From NCBI RefSeq assembly GCF_900109115.1, contig NZ_FNYV01000001.1, positions 757,003 through 821,002 of the forward strand: a stretch of 64,000 bases of DNA, written 5' to 3'. A model generated the notes under the pieces. It ran no database searches. It was not told the DNA's origin and was given only the letters and a program-made list of their open reading frames with translations. Numbering within the stretch: the stretch's first letter is position 1; every line of letters begins with the position of its first letter. This document shows, piece by piece, positions 9,175 to 17,905 of the stretch. The stretch is from Micromonospora phaseoli (lineage in GTDB: Bacteria; Actinomycetota; Actinomycetes; Mycobacteriales; Micromonosporaceae). Position numbers and translations under genes: made by a program.

Positions 9175-11697
9175 TCAGCGCCGCTGCCCGGCGCGTCGGG
9201 TCGGCGTGGCCGTGGTCGGGTCCTCCGGCCAGGGATGGCGCGGATAGCGGCCGCGCAGCTCGGCCCGGACCTGTCGATAGCCCGACCGCCAGAATGACGC
9301 CAGGTCGGCGGTGACCGCCACCGGCCGGCCGGCGGGGGAGAGCAGGTGCAGCAGCACCGGCACCCGGCCGCCGCCCACGCGGGGCGCGTCCGGCCAGCCG
9401 AACGTCTCCTGGAGCCGGACCGCGAGCACCGGCGCCGCCGGGTCGGCGTAGTCCACCCGGATCCGCGAGCCGCTGGGCACGGTGATCCGCTCCGGGGCCA
9501 GCTCGTCCAGTCTCCCGGCCAGCGACCACGGCACCAGCCGGCGTAGCGCACCGGCCACGTCGACGCGGGCCAGGTCGGCCCTGCGGCGGGCGCCGGCCAG
9601 CTCCGGCCCGAGCCACTGCTGCGCGTCGGCCAGCAGCGCCTCGTCGGACACGTCGGGCCAGTCGGCGCCGAGCGCGTGCCGGCAGAACGCCAGCCGCTCG
9701 CGCAGCGTCCGGGCCCCCGGCGTCCAGGTCAGCAGGTCGAGTCCGGCGCTGCGCAGCCCGGTCAGCAGGGCCGCACCCACCTCGTGCCGGTCGGGTCGGG
9801 ACAGCGGGCGCTCGACCAGCTCGATCGCCCCGAGCCTGACCACCTCCCGGGCCACCACATCCGTACCCGACCAGCCGATCTCCCGCTCGGTGCGCAGCAG
9901 CGAAGCGCCCGCCTCGCGGGCGGTCGTCTCGTCCAGGACGGCGGCGAGCCGGACCCGGGCGGTCGGTGCGCCGGGGGAGCGGTCGGCCACCGCCACGGCC
10001 AACCAGTCGACTCCGGTCAGCGCCGAGCCCGGCGGCAGCTCCGCCGCGGTCCCACCGGTCATCAGGTACGCCGACCCGCCGGGCCGTCGCAGCCGGGCCA
10101 GCCGTTCCGGGTAGGCCAGCCCGACCAGTAACCCGGCGGCGAGGTCGTCGGGCAACCGCGCCGCCGCGCCGAGGGCCGGCTGGTCTCCGGCGGCGGCCGG
10201 TAGCGCCGCGCGCAGGCGACGCACCTCGGTACGCCAGCGTGCCGTCGCGCCCGGGTCGGTGCCGGAGCGCAGCCGGCGCCAGGCGGCGGCGAGGTCGTCG
10301 CCGGACCCGGCGACGGTCTGCTCGGCGAGTATCGCCACCACCTCGGCCGCGCGGTCCGCACCCACCCGGGCGGCCCCGTCGAGCAGGGCCCGCGCCAGCC
10401 GGGGATGAGCTCCGGCGGCGACGATCGCCCGACCCCGTCCGGTGATCCGGCCGTCCAGTCCGAGCGCACCGAGGGCGGTCAACGTCTCCGTGGCCACCGC
10501 CATGGCCGCTGCCGGAGGCGGGTCGGGCAGCGCCAGCCCGTGGCCGTCGGGAGCACCCCAGGCAGCCAACTCCAGGGCGAAACCGGTCAGGTCGGCGGTG
10601 GTGATCTCCGGCTCCGGCTGTGCCGGCAGCCGCTCGTGCGCCGCCTGGGTCCAGCAGCGGTACACGTGGCCCGGTGCCTCCCGGCCGGCCCGGCCCGCCC
10701 GCTGGGTGGCCGCCGCCCGGGAGACCGGCACGGTGACCAGCGCACCCAGCCCTCGGGCCAGGTCCAGCCGGGCCACCCGGGACAGGCCGGCGTCCACCAC
10801 CGTGCGTACGCCCGGCACGGTCAGGCTGCTCTCCGCCACCGCCGTGGCCAGCACCACCCGCCGCCGTCGCCCCGCCCGCAGGGCGGTGTCCTGCTCGGCT
10901 GCGGTCTGGCGGCCGTGCAACCGCAGCACGTCAACGCTGTCGCGCAGCCCGGCCAGCCGCCCGGCGACCGCCCCGATCTCGCCCACCCCCGGCAGGAAGA
11001 CGAGCAGGTCCCCGTCCTGCTCGCCCAGAGCCTGCCGGACGGTCGCGGCGACGTGGTCGAGCAGCGCCCGATCCACCGGTCCCGCGCCCGGCGGCGGCAC
11101 CGGCCGGGGTGGTGGCACCCAGACCCGGGTCACCGGGTGCAGCGCCGCCGACGCCCGCACCACCGGTGCGGGCACCGCACCGCCGAGCAGGGCGGCGAAG
11201 CGGTCCGCCTCCGGCGTCGCGGACATGGCCAGCAGCCACAGGTCGGGCCGCAGCGCGATCCGGGACTCCACGGTGAAGGCGAGTGCCAGGTCGGCGTCGA
11301 GCTGTCGCTCGTGGATCTCGTCGAGCAGGATCGCGCCGACGCCGGGCAGCTCGGGGTCGTGGTGCAGCCGGCGGACCAGCAGCCCCGTGGTAACCACCTC
11401 GACCCGGGTACGCGGGCCGACTCGCCGCTCGCCGCGCACCGCGTAGCCGACCCGATCGCCGACCTGCTCGCCGAGCAGGGCCGCCATCCGTCGGGCGGCG
11501 GCGCGCGCGGCCACCCGGCGGGGCTGGGCGACGACCACCCGGCCCGGTACCGCGTCGGCCACCGCGAGCGGAGCCAGGGTGGTCTTGCCGGTGCCCGGTG
11601 GGGCGACCAGGACCGCGGTGCCCGCCGAGCGCAGCGCCGCCACCATCGCCGGCAGCACCGGCCGGACGGGCAGGTCGAGAGGCACGTCGGAGAGCAC
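9175..11697 (-). CDS. hrpB: ATP-dependent helicase HrpB
   Basis: An 840-residue DEAH-box (DExH) helicase of the HrpB family. Motif I is APPGTGKTT, motif Ia QPRRVAARAAA, motif II LDEIHER, motif III MSATPEA, and motif VI QRAGRAGREAPG. The HrpB-specific C-terminal region follows (ending with LLSPAGRPVAVTADLASFW). The family is widespread; in enterobacteria it is a putative RNA helicase with no essential function. GTG 11697 is preferred; a TTG at 11772 would extend the frame but has no ribosome-binding site and lies outside the family consensus, which starts at LPVRPVLPA. Confidence 0.88.
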   Translation of the reverse strand: MLSDVPLDLPVRPVLPAMVAALRSAGTAVLVAPPGTGKTTLAPLAVADAVPGRVVVAQPRRVAARAAARRMAALLGEQVGDRVGYAVRGERRVGPRTRVEVVTTGLLVRRLHHDPELPGVGAILLDEIHERQLDADLALAFTVESRIALRPDLWLLAMSATPEADRFAALLGGAVPAPVVRASAALHPVTRVWVPPPRPVPPPGAGPVDRALLDHVAATVRQALGEQDGDLLVFLPGVGEIGAVAGRLAGLRDSVDVLRLHGRQTAAEQDTALRAGRRRRVVLATAVAESSLTVPGVRTVVDAGLSRVARLDLARGLGALVTVPVSRAAATQRAGRAGREAPGHVYRCWTQAAHERLPAQPEPEITTADLTGFALELAAWGAPDGHGLALPDPPPAAAMAVATETLTALGALGLDGRITGRGRAIVAAGAHPRLARALLDGAARVGADRAAEVVAILAEQTVAGSGDDLAAAWRRLRSGTDPGATARWRTEVRRLRAALPAAAGDQPALGAAARLPDDLAAGLLVGLAYPERLARLRRPGGSAYLMTGGTAAELPPGSALTGVDWLAVAVADRSPGAPTARVRLAAVLDETTAREAGASLLRTEREIGWSGTDVVAREVVRLGAIELVERPLSRPDRHEVGAALLTGLRSAGLDLLTWTPGARTLRERLAFCRHALGADWPDVSDEALLADAQQWLGPELAGARRRADLARVDVAGALRRLVPWSLAGRLDELAPERITVPSGSRIRVDYADPAAPVLAVRLQETFGWPDAPRVGGGRVPVLLHLLSPAGRPVAVTADLASFWRSGYRQVRAELRGRYPRHPWPEDPTTATPTRRAGQRR

Positions 11698-11829
11698 GCC
11701 CCAGTCTCGCACCGCCCCCGTCGACCCCTCCGCCCCGCCGTGCCCCGCACCCCCGCGCCGATCCAGGCACAAGTGTCGCTAGTGGATCTCCAGCGACGAC
11801 GACAGGCCCTGGACCGACGGGGTGACGGA

Positions 11830-12030
11830 TCAGTGCGCGCGGGGCTCGGTGAGGCTGCCGACGAAGGCGTTCCAGGCCGAGGTAGCGAAGACCAGGACGG
11901 GTCCGTGCCGGTCCTTGGTGTCCCGCACCGCTACCCGACCGTCGACGTTGGCGACCTCGACGCAGTTGCCGTTGCCCACACTGCGCGTACTGGTGCGCCA
12001 CTTCGCCCCGGACAGGTCGAGCGCGGTCAT
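11830..12030 (-). CDS. DUF397 protein
   Basis: A 66-residue DUF397 protein. Hallmarks are WRTSTRSVGNGNCVEVA, VAVRDTKD and a C-terminal FATSAWNAFVGSL. Such proteins are typically encoded next to XRE/DUF5753 regulators in streptomycete and Micromonospora genomes, where some pairs affect development or secondary metabolism; several behave like antitoxin- or modulator-type partners. It lies 43 bases downstream of, and in the same direction as, such a regulator and is almost certainly co-transcribed with it. Confidence 0.88.
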   Translation of the reverse strand: MTALDLSGAKWRTSTRSVGNGNCVEVANVDGRVAVRDTKDRHGPVLVFATSAWNAFVGSLTEPRAH

Positions 12031-12073
12031 CGCGATCCCTTCGTCGATACCGACAGTGACCGCGCCGCAGCGG

Positions 12074-12916
12074 TCACGTAAAGTAGCGAGAAGCCTCTTT
12101 CAAGCGGATCAGGGATGCCGCGGGATCGAGCGCAAGGCGGCGCAGCCTCTCGTGCACAAGGCTATACGAGCGCACCTGCGCGACCTCCTCCAGTGCCATG
12201 CCCATCGAGAGATTCTCCAGGTAGACCACGGCCGCGTCGGCCGTGTCGGCGAACGTGAGGAGCACGTACGGCGAATTCATCGCGGGGTGCCCGCCGGCCT
12301 CGAATGGAAGTACCTGAATAGTGACGTTGGGTAGCTGGGCGATGTCCTCCAGGTGGGTCGCCTGGCCTGCCATGACGGCCCGGTTGCTGACAGGGCGTAG
12401 CAATGCCGCCTCGTTCAGCACGACCGACAGTTCGACCGGGGCTTCGCTGTGCAACACCTCCTGCCGCCGCAGTCGGGCGGCCACCTTGCGATCGAGGTCC
12501 TCCTCGCCGGCGGTGAGCCGGTAGACCTCCCGGGCGTACGCCTCGGTCTGCAGCAGGCCGGGCACCGCCTCGGCCTCGTAGGTGCGCAGGGTCGCGGCCT
12601 CGGCCTCCAGGCCGACGTAGAACTCGAACCACTCCGGCAGTACGTCGCTGTAGTGCTGCCACCAGCCGCGCTGCTGCGCGCCGCGGGCGATCTCGATGAG
12701 CGCCTCGGCGTCCGCTCCGGTGACCTGGTAGAGCGCCAGCGCGGCCCGCACGTCGCGGGGCTTGATGCCGATCTGGGCGTTCTCGATGCGGGACAGATTG
12801 CTCTTGGACATGTCCAACTGCCGGGCGGCGACGTCCAGGGTCATGCCGGCGCGTTCGCGCAACTGACGCAGTTCCCGGGCGATGCGGCGGCGGCGGACTG
12901 TGGGGCTCGCGGTCAC
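12074..12916 (-). CDS. XRE-family regulator with DUF5753 domain
   Basis: A 280-residue regulator. The N-terminal helix-turn-helix (about residues 15-70) is MTLDVAARQLDMSKSNLSRIE with an RRRRIARELRQLRERA lead-in. The remainder is a DUF5753 effector domain, recognised by VPGLLQTEAYAREVYRL and RQEVLHSEAPVELSVVLNEAAL. The GTG start directly abuts GGAGG, closer than normal. It forms the standard pair with the DUF397 gene downstream. Three TGCAACT/AGTTGCA half-sites lie just upstream and are a good candidate for autoregulation. Confidence 0.9.
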   Translation of the reverse strand: MTASPTVRRRRIARELRQLRERAGMTLDVAARQLDMSKSNLSRIENAQIGIKPRDVRAALALYQVTGADAEALIEIARGAQQRGWWQHYSDVLPEWFEFYVGLEAEAATLRTYEAEAVPGLLQTEAYAREVYRLTAGEEDLDRKVAARLRRQEVLHSEAPVELSVVLNEAALLRPVSNRAVMAGQATHLEDIAQLPNVTIQVLPFEAGGHPAMNSPYVLLTFADTADAAVVYLENLSMGMALEEVAQVRSYSLVHERLRRLALDPAASLIRLKEASRYFT

Positions 12917-12963
12917 CCTCCGAGTCTGTCACGGGAAAAGGCGCAGGTCGCATCACCACGGAG

Positions 12964-12997
12964 TGCAACTGACGAAAACGGGAGTTGCATTGCAACT
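12964..12997. promoter_or_regulatory. Candidate operator with three TGCAACT half-sites
   Basis: Half-sites TGCAACT (12964-12970), AGTTGCA (12983-12989) and TGCAACT (12991-12997) lie in the divergent intergenic region between the XRE regulator and the GPP34 gene. The last two form the perfect 15-base palindrome AGTTGCATTGCAACT. The position suggests control of both directions by the XRE regulator; this is inference. Confidence 0.55.
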
Positions 12998-13061
12998 GCG
13001 TCAGGTGCATCCTTTCCCGGTTGGTTGACGATCACAATGGACGGCCGGCCTGGGGGGACGT

Positions 13062-13688
13062 TTGCTCATCGCCGACGAGTTCTTCCTGATCGCCCACAAC
13101 GACACCCGGGGCAAGGCGAAACTGCACCCCGCCGCTGCCGGCCTGGGTCTGGCTGCCGGGCTCCTCGGTGAGCTGATCCTCTATGGACACATCACGGTCA
13201 GCTCCGGTCAGGTCGCCGTCATCGACCGTCGCCCGCCCGGTGACGCCCTGGCGCACACCGTGCTGGACCAGTTGATCGGCGAGGCCCAGCACCAGGCGGT
13301 GCGGACCTGGCTCAGTTTCCTCGCCCAGACCTCGGTGACCTCGGTGGCGGAGCGGCTGGCCCGCGCCGGAGTGCTACGTCGGCAGGAGAGCCGCCGACTG
13401 TTGCGGACCGTCGTCACCTACCAGCCGAACGACCTCAACGTGGCGGCCTGGCCGGCCACCCGCCTGCGCGCACTGCTGGAACGGGCGGACCCGCCCAGCG
13501 TGCCCGACGCGGTGCTGCTCGGACTGGTCGCCGCCGCCGGGTTGACCCGCGAGGTGCTCTGGAGCGCCGGCCCCCGCGCCCATCACCGGCTCAACCTGAT
13601 CATCCCGGCCCTGCCGGCGCCGTTGAAGGAACTCGTCGCGCACACCGAAGCCGCCGTCGGCGCGGCCGTGCTGCGTGGCATCCCCTGA
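13062..13688 (+). CDS. GPP34 (GOLPH3-like) family phosphoprotein
   Basis: A 208-residue protein with the GPP34 (Golgi phosphoprotein 3) fold: LIADEFFLIAHNDTRGK at the N-terminus, AGLLGELILYGHI, and LLRTVVTYQPNDLNV in the middle. Eukaryotic GOLPH3 binds phosphatidylinositol 4-phosphate. Actinobacteria often carry several copies; their role is unknown. The start appears to be TTG at 13062 after GGGGGGAC. The frame begins at the family consensus, which supports this unusual start. It is transcribed divergently from the XRE/DUF397 operon and is followed by an APC permease 42 bases downstream. Confidence 0.85.
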   Translation: MLIADEFFLIAHNDTRGKAKLHPAAAGLGLAAGLLGELILYGHITVSSGQVAVIDRRPPGDALAHTVLDQLIGEAQHQAVRTWLSFLAQTSVTSVAERLARAGVLRRQESRRLLRTVVTYQPNDLNVAAWPATRLRALLERADPPSVPDAVLLGLVAAAGLTREVLWSAGPRAHHRLNLIIPALPAPLKELVAHTEAAVGAAVLRGIP

Positions 13689-13729
13689 CCCCGGTACACC
13701 CCTTCCCCTCCCAAAAACCGGAGCAGTCA

Positions 13730-15259
13730 ATGTCCTCGACAACGACAACCGAACGACCGAGCAATGTCTCCGAGGCGCTGGCCCGTGGCCGGCTCGGCGT
13801 ACCCTCGGTCGTCTTCTTCGTCCTCTCCGCGGCCGCGCCGTTGACCGTGGTGGCCGGCGTGGTCACCACCGGCTACGGGGTGATCGGCGTGCTCGGCATC
13901 CCGTTGGCGTTCCTCGCGGTGGCGGCGGTGCTGGCTTTGTTCTCCGCCGGCTACGTGGCGATGGCCCGCCGGATGGCCAACGCGGGGGCCTTCTACGCGT
14001 ACGTCTCCCGTGGCCTGGGCCGACCGGCCGGCGTGGGAACGGCCTGGGTCGCCCTGATTGCCTACAACGCCCTCCAGGTCGGGCTCTACGGCACCATCGG
14101 CGCGGCGGCCGCGCCCGTGCTGGACCGGCTCTTCGGGATCGCGCCGCAGTGGTGGATCGTGGCGCTGGTGGCCTGGGCGATGGTGGGGCTGCTCGGCCTG
14201 CTCCGGGTGGACATCAACGGCATGGTGCTGGCCGCGCTGCTCTGCGCCGAGATCGCCGTCATCGTGGTGTTCGACCTCGGTCAGCTGAGCAACCCGGCCG
14301 GCGGCAACGTCAGCTTCGCCGCGTTCTCGCCGGACAACTTCTTCGTGCCGGGGCTCGGCGCGGTGCTGGTGCTGGCGATTCTCGGCTTCGTCGGGTTCGA
14401 GGCCTCGGTGGTCTTCAGCGAGGAGAGCAAGGACCCGAAGCGCACCGTGCCGATGGCGACCTACCTCTCCGTGGCGATCATCGCGGTGATCTACGCCCTC
14501 TCCTCCTGGAGCATGACCGTGGCCGTCGGGCCGGACCGCATCGTCGAGGAGGCCGGCACCCAGAGCATCGAACTGATCTTCAACCTGGCCGGCGCGCACC
14601 TGGGCGACACCGTCCTCACCATCGGGCAGGCGCTCTTCCTGACCTCGGTGCTGGCCGCGATGATCTCGTTCCACAACACCACCGCCCGGTACGCCTTCGC
14701 GCTGGGCCGGGAGCGGGTGCTGCCGGCGGTGTTCGGGCGGACCTCGCCGACCACCGGGGCGCCGCAGGCCGCCTCGCTGGCGCAGAGCGCGCTCGGTCTG
14801 TTCGTGATCGTGCTGTACGCGGTCAACGGCTGGGACCCGGTCCTGCAGCTGTTCTTCTGGCTGGGGACCAGCGGCGGCTTCGGTGTGCTGCTGCTGATCG
14901 CGACCACCGCGGTCGCGATCATCGTGTACTTCGCCCGCAGCGACGAGCCGGAGACGCTGTGGCGGCGGCTGATCGCCCCCGGCATCGCCGCGGTCGCGCT
15001 GGTCGCGATCATCGTGCTGGCGGTGCAGAACTTCGCCAACCTGCTCGGGGTGGCGCCCGACTCGCCGCTGCGCTGGGCGATCCCGGCGGCCTACCCGGTG
15101 GCGGCGCTGCTCGGCGCGCTCTGGGGCCTCACCCTGCGGCGCCGGCGTCCCGACACGTACGCCCGGATCGGTCTGGGTGCGGAGAGCGCGGCGGCGGTCG
15201 TCGTTTCCCCGCCGGCGGCCACCGAGCCGGAGACGACGACCATGGGGGTGCGACGGTGA
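13730..15259 (+). CDS. APC-superfamily amino acid permease
   Basis: A 509-residue integral membrane protein with about 12 predicted helices. The first helix carries VFFVLSAAAPLTVVAG, and GFVGFEASVVFSEESKDPKRTVP (helix 6 to cytoplasmic loop, split across about residues 218-240) is the APC-family signature. It would import an amino acid or amine by proton symport. Unusually long sequence after helix 12 (about 45 residues, hydrophilic) is disordered. It overlaps the next gene by the four bases GTGA (15256-15259), so the two are translationally coupled. Confidence 0.88.
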   Translation: MSSTTTTERPSNVSEALARGRLGVPSVVFFVLSAAAPLTVVAGVVTTGYGVIGVLGIPLAFLAVAAVLALFSAGYVAMARRMANAGAFYAYVSRGLGRPAGVGTAWVALIAYNALQVGLYGTIGAAAAPVLDRLFGIAPQWWIVALVAWAMVGLLGLLRVDINGMVLAALLCAEIAVIVVFDLGQLSNPAGGNVSFAAFSPDNFFVPGLGAVLVLAILGFVGFEASVVFSEESKDPKRTVPMATYLSVAIIAVIYALSSWSMTVAVGPDRIVEEAGTQSIELIFNLAGAHLGDTVLTIGQALFLTSVLAAMISFHNTTARYAFALGRERVLPAVFGRTSPTTGAPQAASLAQSALGLFVIVLYAVNGWDPVLQLFFWLGTSGGFGVLLLIATTAVAIIVYFARSDEPETLWRRLIAPGIAAVALVAIIVLAVQNFANLLGVAPDSPLRWAIPAAYPVAALLGALWGLTLRRRRPDTYARIGLGAESAAAVVVSPPAATEPETTTMGVRR

Positions 15260-15849
15260 CGCGGCTGGCCATCGGGCGGCTCGACCTGCCGGACGCCCGA
15301 TGGGCGGCCGAGCGGATCGCCGAGGCATTCATGGTGCTGGACCAGCCCCGCTGGCTGGTGCCGGACGAGGCCAAGCGGGAGTCGGTGCTGGCCGGGAACT
15401 TCGAGATCGTCGTCGACCACGCGATCCGGCACGGTCTGGTGTTCGGTACCGAGGACCGGGCCGGGGTGGCGGTCTGGCTGCCGTCGGTCGGTGACCCGCT
15501 GCCGCCGCCGGAGGACTACGACGCCCGCCTGGCCGCCGCGTGCGGGGAATGGACACCGCGCTTCGTCCACCTCGACGAGTTGTTCGCCGCCAACCACCCA
15601 CACGCCGACCACCACCACCTGGCGCTGCTGGCCGTACGGCCGGACCGCCAGGGGCAGGGCGTCGGCACGGCACTGCTGCGCCACCATCACGCCTGGCTGG
15701 ACGCCAACGGCGTGGCGGCGTACCTGGAGGCGAGCAACGAGATGAGCCGCGACCTCTACGCGCAGCACGGCTACCGGGTCTCCGAGCCGTTCCGGCTGCC
15801 CGACGGCACGCCGTTCTGGCCGATGTGGCGGGAACCGGCCGCCGGCTGA
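15256..15849 (+). CDS. GNAT-family N-acetyltransferase coupled to the APC permease
   Basis: A 197-residue GNAT protein. Strand 4 and the acetyl-CoA loop read LALLAVRPDRQGQGVGTALL (about residues 117-136), a clean RxxGxG/A motif. The next part, YLEASNEMSRDLYAQHGYRV, is the late GNAT motif. The GTG start overlaps the stop of the permease gene (GTGA), which indicates one operon and suggests that it modifies the transported compound, although the substrate cannot be named. A strong bidirectional hairpin follows. Confidence 0.85.
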   Translation: MTRLAIGRLDLPDARWAAERIAEAFMVLDQPRWLVPDEAKRESVLAGNFEIVVDHAIRHGLVFGTEDRAGVAVWLPSVGDPLPPPEDYDARLAAACGEWTPRFVHLDELFAANHPHADHHHLALLAVRPDRQGQGVGTALLRHHHAWLDANGVAAYLEASNEMSRDLYAQHGYRVSEPFRLPDGTPFWPMWREPAAG

Positions 15850-15860
15850 GCCGCGGAACA

Positions 15861-15898
15861 CGACGGTGGCCGGGTCCCAATGGACCCGGCCACCGTCG
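15861..15898. terminator. Bidirectional 17-bp terminator hairpin
   Basis: Arms 15861-15877 and 15882-15898 pair perfectly over 17 bp around the loop CAAT. It lies between the convergent acetyltransferase and sigma factor genes and can end transcription from both sides. Confidence 0.85.
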
Positions 15899-15930
15899 CC
15901 ACCCCTCCGTACGCCCTGTGTAGAAGTCCC

Positions 15931-16755
15931 TCAGTACGTCCCGTGGAGCTGCCCCCGCAGCTTCGTCAGTGCCCGGGCCAGCAGTCGGGACACGTGCATC
16001 TGGGAAACGCCGATCTGGTCGGCGATCTGCGACTGGGTCAGGTTGCCGTAGAACCGCAGCGTCAGGATCTTCTGCTCACGCTCGTCCAGCGTGGCCAGCG
16101 CCGGGCCCAGTGCCACCCGCAGCTCGGCCAGCTCGAACTCGTTGTCCTCGCCGCCGAGCATGTCGCCCAGCTCGGTGGCGCGGTCGCCGTCGCCGGTCGG
16201 CGTGGACAGCGACACCGCGTTGTAGGCGCGGGCACCTTCCAGGCCCTCCAGCACCTCTTCCTCGGTGAGCTTGAGGTGGGCGGCGATGTCGGCCACCGTC
16301 GGCGAGCGGCCGAGGGTCTGCAGCAGCGTGCTGTTGGCGTCGGAGATGGCCAGCCGCAGCTCCTGCAGCCGCCGGGGAACCCGGATGTCCCAGGTCCGGT
16401 CCCGGAAGTGCCGCTTCAGCTCGCCGATGATGGTGGGGATCGCGTAGCCGGCGAAGTCGACACCGCGGGTGGGGTCGAACTTGTCGATGGCCTTGATCAG
16501 GCCGACGGCCGCGGTCTGGGCGAGGTCGTCGGTGGGCTCACCGCGACCGCTGTAGCGGTGGGCGAGGTGGTTGGCCAGCGGCAGCCACGCCTCGATCGCC
16601 CGGTCGCGCAGGGCGGCCCGGGACGGGTGTCCGGCCGGCAGTGCGGCCATCGCGTTCAGTAGGTCGGTGGCGCTGTCGGTGAGCGCCCGCGGGTCGAGCT
16701 TCGGGGTCGTGGTCGCCGGCGCGGCGGCCGACTCGGTGATCGTTGACGCGGTCAT
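15931..16755 (-). CDS. SigB/SigF-family RNA polymerase sigma factor
   Basis: A 274-residue group 3 sigma factor. Region 2 is recognised by DLAQTAAVGLIKAIDKFDP and GVDFAGYAIPTIIGELKRHF, region 3 by VPRRLQELR, and region 4 by LDEREQKILTLRFYGNLTQSQIA with the helix-turn-helix IGVSQMHVSRLLARAL. This is the stress/development family (SigB, SigF, SigG). Such factors are usually held by an RsbW-type anti-sigma encoded alongside; here neither neighbour is one, so control would come from elsewhere. GGGAGGA precedes the ATG. The first 40 residues (rich in Ala/Thr) are non-conserved. Confidence 0.92.
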   Translation of the reverse strand: MTASTITESAAAPATTTPKLDPRALTDSATDLLNAMAALPAGHPSRAALRDRAIEAWLPLANHLAHRYSGRGEPTDDLAQTAAVGLIKAIDKFDPTRGVDFAGYAIPTIIGELKRHFRDRTWDIRVPRRLQELRLAISDANSTLLQTLGRSPTVADIAAHLKLTEEEVLEGLEGARAYNAVSLSTPTGDGDRATELGDMLGGEDNEFELAELRVALGPALATLDEREQKILTLRFYGNLTQSQIADQIGVSQMHVSRLLARALTKLRGQLHGTY

Positions 16756-17149
16756 GGTGGTCCTCCCTGCACCTCGTCCGCGGATAAAGACGTGACGCTT
16801 TGGTTTAGGCGCTGCTAGTACGTTCGGGAGTCACCTTAACCTGATCGTCTCCCAAAAATCTAGCCGAACGTACGATGTACTTAAGTGATTTCCAGGCATG
16901 AAAGTTGTTAAAAGGGGCACGGCGTCGGCGCCAAGGAGGGTTTGTCGAGCGGATCTTCGGCCGATTGCTGGTCGGCTCGACCACTTGTGCATGTCCACCC
17001 GGCCCGTGTCGACCGACCGGACGGGGGTGCGGTGCCGCCGACCGGACGAGCGTGAAGGGTGGGCGGCAAGCGAACTGTCGCCAATCCGTCGTTGTCCCGT
17101 CGATGGGACTGGCCTTAGCGTCGCGGTTACATCCCTAATCGGAGGTGCC
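16756..17149. promoter_or_regulatory. 394-base divergent intergenic region
   Basis: This region separates the sigma factor and the acetoacetate-decarboxylase-like gene. It is AT-richer than its surroundings at 16790-16920. An inverted repeat GTACGTTCGG (16818-16827) / CCGAACGTAC (16864-16873) lies in it. Promoters for both genes must lie here, but I cannot assign convincing -10/-35 boxes. I see no ORF with codon use like the neighbours beyond the unproductive upstream extension of the plus-strand gene. Confidence 0.45.
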
Positions 17150-17905
17150 GTGCTCGACCCTGCCGTTCCCCAACTCGTCGTGAACAGCCGGACGCTGTAC
17201 TTCAGCTGGCTGCCGGCGGACCCGGACGCGGTGGCGGCGCTGGTCCCCGCCGGACTGCGGCCACACCCGGACCGGCAGGTCTTCATGAACCAGTACGTGG
17301 TGGAGGACGACAGTCAGACCTCCGGCTTCGGCGCCTACTCGCTGACCTACCTCGGAGTCACCCTGGCCGGCGTCGACGCACCGGACGGGGTGACCCCGGG
17401 CGGCTGGTGGACCCACTACGTGGCCTCCAGCTCACGGGTACGCGACTACGCCCTGGCCCGCGGCGCTCCGGCGTTGGCCGGCCAGACCACGATCACCGCC
17501 CAGGACGACGCCGTGGTCGCCGAGACGGACATCGGCGGCATGCCGATGATCCGCGCCCGGGTACGCGCCGGGGACACCGGCCACGCCACGCACAATGGGC
17601 ACCACCGCTACCTCACGGCACTGCACGGTCAGCTGGTCAGCAGCGTCTACGCGGTGATCGCCGAACCGGTCACCTCGTTCGAGATCGAGTCGGTGGAGTT
17701 CCTCGACCCCGACCACCCGATCTACGTGCTGCGTCCACAGAACCCGCTCACCATCGCCTGGGGCTACTACTCCCCGCGCTCATCCTTCGCGTACCCCGGT
17801 GGCCTGACCGTGCTGGGCGAACTGGAGCCCAGCTCACCAGGTGCCGCCCCGGCGGGCTCGCAACGGCCTGCCGTCGGGGTCGTAGACCAGCCGGTACACC
17901 GGTAG
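17150..17905 (+). CDS. Acetoacetate decarboxylase-fold protein
   Basis: A 251-residue protein with the acetoacetate-decarboxylase (ADC) beta-barrel pattern: YFSWLPADPDAVAALVPAGLRPH at the start (split across about residues 15-37), GAYSLTYLGVTLAGVDAPDG, and a TTITAQDDAVVAETDIGG stretch. I do not see the Schiff-base Lys of true ADC in a recognisable E-K motif, so it may be a non-decarboxylating homologue. GTG 17150 follows GGAGG and begins at the family consensus; the frame runs open to 16898 but that part is not protein-like. Its last 72 bases overlap the 3' end of the convergent phospholipase gene. Confidence 0.75.
   Translation: MLDPAVPQLVVNSRTLYFSWLPADPDAVAALVPAGLRPHPDRQVFMNQYVVEDDSQTSGFGAYSLTYLGVTLAGVDAPDGVTPGGWWTHYVASSSRVRDYALARGAPALAGQTTITAQDDAVVAETDIGGMPMIRARVRAGDTGHATHNGHHRYLTALHGQLVSSVYAVIAEPVTSFEIESVEFLDPDHPIYVLRPQNPLTIAWGYYSPRSSFAYPGGLTVLGELEPSSPGAAPAGSQRPAVGVVDQPVHR

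Noticed and set aside
10405..12081. A 558-codon frame on the plus strand opposite hrpB
   Set aside because: The HrpB motifs on the minus strand are complete. The plus frame has only Arg/Gly/Pro-rich sequence.
13675..15849. A 724-codon plus-strand frame
   Set aside because: Only the last 197 codons (from GTG 15256) are a GNAT protein. The earlier part is a different frame of the APC permease gene.
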